DNA from: an uncultured Polyangiaceae bacterium
Lineage (GTDB): Bacteria; Myxococcota_A; Polyangia; Polyangiales; Houyiibacteriaceae
Assembly: GCA_947259605.1 (NCBI GenBank)
Contig: CAMYMX010000199.1
Span: 1-6,587 of the forward strand
Length of the DNA stretch: 6,587 nt
Reading direction: 5' to 3'
Of the stretch, positions 5,606 to 6,587 are shown one piece after another (positions within the stretch are counted from its first letter, which is position 1; each line of letters begins with the position of its first letter). The notes under the pieces are model-generated. The model was not told the origin of the DNA, did no database searches, and was given only the letters and a program-made list of their open reading frames with translations. Both the position numbers and the translations under genes were made by a program.

Positions 5606-6587
5606 ATGGACTTTGAGCTCGACCAAGATCAACAAATGCTCGCCAAGACGGTGGCGGACTTTGCCAAAAACGAGTCGCCCGTCGCGAGGTTTCGTGCCCT
5701 GCGCGACGACGACATCGGCTACGATCCCGCGGCGTGGCAGAAGATGGGAGAGCTCGGCTGGCTTGGCATTCCCTTTTCCGAATCGGTCGGTGGCTTCGGC
5801 GGCGGGTTCGTCGAGTGCGCGATCGTGTTGGAGAACCTGGCAACGACGCTCGTGCCCGAGCCCTATCTGGCGTCGGTCGTCCTCGGCGGGATGACCCTCG
5901 CGCGGGCGGGAAACGAGGCCCAGCACGAGGCCTATCTCACGCCGATGATCGAAGGCGAGACGAGCTTGGCGCTCGCTTACTCTGAAGCGCAGAGCCGCTA
6001 CGACGTTGGCGCGGTGGAAACGACTGCCGCGCCGGATGCCGCCGGATATCGAATTTCAGGCGAGAAGGTCTGGGTTTTGAACGGGCACCACGCCGACCAG
6101 CTGATCGTGTCGGCGAAAGCCCCAGGAGGGGTGTCGCTCTTCGTCGTGCCGCGGGACGCGGCCGGCGTGACTGTGAGGGTTGCAAAGACGATCGACGGCA
6201 AGAAAGCAGGGTTCATCCGATTTGAAGGCGTTGCTGTCGCCGAGGACGCGCGGCTCGGCGAAGAAGGTGCGGGCACAGCAGTCCTCGATCGGACGATGGA
6301 CTTCGCCGCGGCGGCGGCAGTTGCAGAGGGTGTCGGGATCGCCAGCACGATGCTTCAGATGACGGTGGACTACCTCGGGACGCGTGAGCAGTTCGGCGTC
6401 AAGATCGGCTCGTTCCAAGCGCTCCGACACCGCGCGGTCGACATGTACGCCGAAACCGAGCTCCTTCGTTCGATTTCGATGGCCGCGATGGTCCGAGCCG
6501 ACGACGAAGACGCGAGCGCCCGCCGCAGCGACATCTCTGCGGCTAAATACCAGCTCGCCACCGGGGGGATTTGGGTCGCACAGCAGT
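5606..6587 (+). CDS. Acyl-CoA dehydrogenase, PimD-like small subunit (3' end outside the window)
   Basis: This is the partner subunit of the preceding dehydrogenase. The reading frame is open from the ATG at 5606 to the right edge (327 codons). By comparison with relatives of about 370-390 residues, some 50 residues are missing. The start MDFELDQDQQMLAKTV, the segments GWLGIPFSESVGGFGGG (51-67) and PEPYLASVVLGG (84-95), SEAQSRYDVGAVETTA (126-141), and YLGTREQFGVKIGSFQALRHRAVDM (256-280, read in two parts around Gly264) are typical of the pimeloyl-CoA dehydrogenase small subunit. The flavin-site motif E-P-G-x-G-S-D is replaced by EAQSRYD, and the position matching Glu244 of the large subunit is Ala (about residue 234), so it should not be catalytic alone. 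It does carry Arg260, Gln262, Phe263, Gly264 and Phe270-Gln271, the adenine/pyrophosphate side of the FAD site. It is almost certainly cotranscribed with the first subunit. Confidence 0.92.
   Translation, partial: MDFELDQDQQMLAKTVADFAKNESPVARFRALRDDDIGYDPAAWQKMGELGWLGIPFSESVGGFGGGFVECAIVLENLATTLVPEPYLASVVLGGMTLARAGNEAQHEAYLTPMIEGETSLALAYSEAQSRYDVGAVETTAAPDAAGYRISGEKVWVLNGHHADQLIVSAKAPGGVSLFVVPRDAAGVTVRVAKTIDGKKAGFIRFEGVAVAEDARLGEEGAGTAVLDRTMDFAAAAAVAEGVGIASTMLQMTVDYLGTREQFGVKIGSFQALRHRAVDMYAETELLRSISMAAMVRADDEDASARRSDISAAKYQLATGGIWVAQQ

Noticed and set aside
4083..5894. A 603-codon open frame on the plus strand across the deacylase start, the intergenic region and the first dehydrogenase
   Set aside because: Its product is Arg/Ser-rich and low in structure, and it runs out of frame through two well-supported genes. 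It is a by-product of GC-rich codon use.

Overview
The window is GC-rich and tightly packed, with six genes and no RNA gene, CRISPR array or mobile element. It suggests a high-GC Gram-negative bacterium. The clues are a lipoprotein signal peptide followed by a Gly/Thr/Ala-rich linker of the kind common in Myxococcota and other former Deltaproteobacteria, an FtsX/MacB-type ABC permease, and paired acyl-CoA dehydrogenase genes. The phylum is an inference from style, not from a marker gene.

Minus strand, in transcription order from the centre to the left edge: (1) an N-acyl-D-amino-acid deacylase-like amidohydrolase (4264-2498); (2) a lipoprotein with a PI-PLC X-like domain (2501-1593), whose GTG start overlaps the deacylase stop as GTGA; (3) after 85 bp, a small two-CBS-domain protein (1507-1040) with a strong Shine-Dalgarno; (4) after 74 bp, the N-terminal 321 codons of an FtsX-like ABC transporter permease (965 to beyond position 1). 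This last gene starts with GTG and is cut by the window edge.

Plus strand, leaving the same 131-bp divergent intergenic region: a complete acyl-CoA dehydrogenase resembling the pimeloyl-CoA dehydrogenase large subunit PimC (4396-5574), then after 31 bp a PimD-like small subunit (5606 to beyond 6587). Their visible active-site residues are complementary: the first keeps the likely catalytic Glu and the flavin-site motif, while the second has lost both but carries the R-x-Q-F-G / FQ motif of the FAD site. They very probably form one heteromeric enzyme.

A unifying but speculative reading is lipid or acyl-amide use. An envelope phospholipase-like lipoprotein releases an acylated compound, the amidohydrolase frees the acyl chain, and the heteromeric dehydrogenase starts its beta-oxidation. 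The CBS and permease genes look like a separate unit. The most interesting points are the plant-type PI-PLC X lipoprotein translationally coupled to the amidohydrolase, and the apparent loss of two canonical zinc-ligand histidines in that amidohydrolase.
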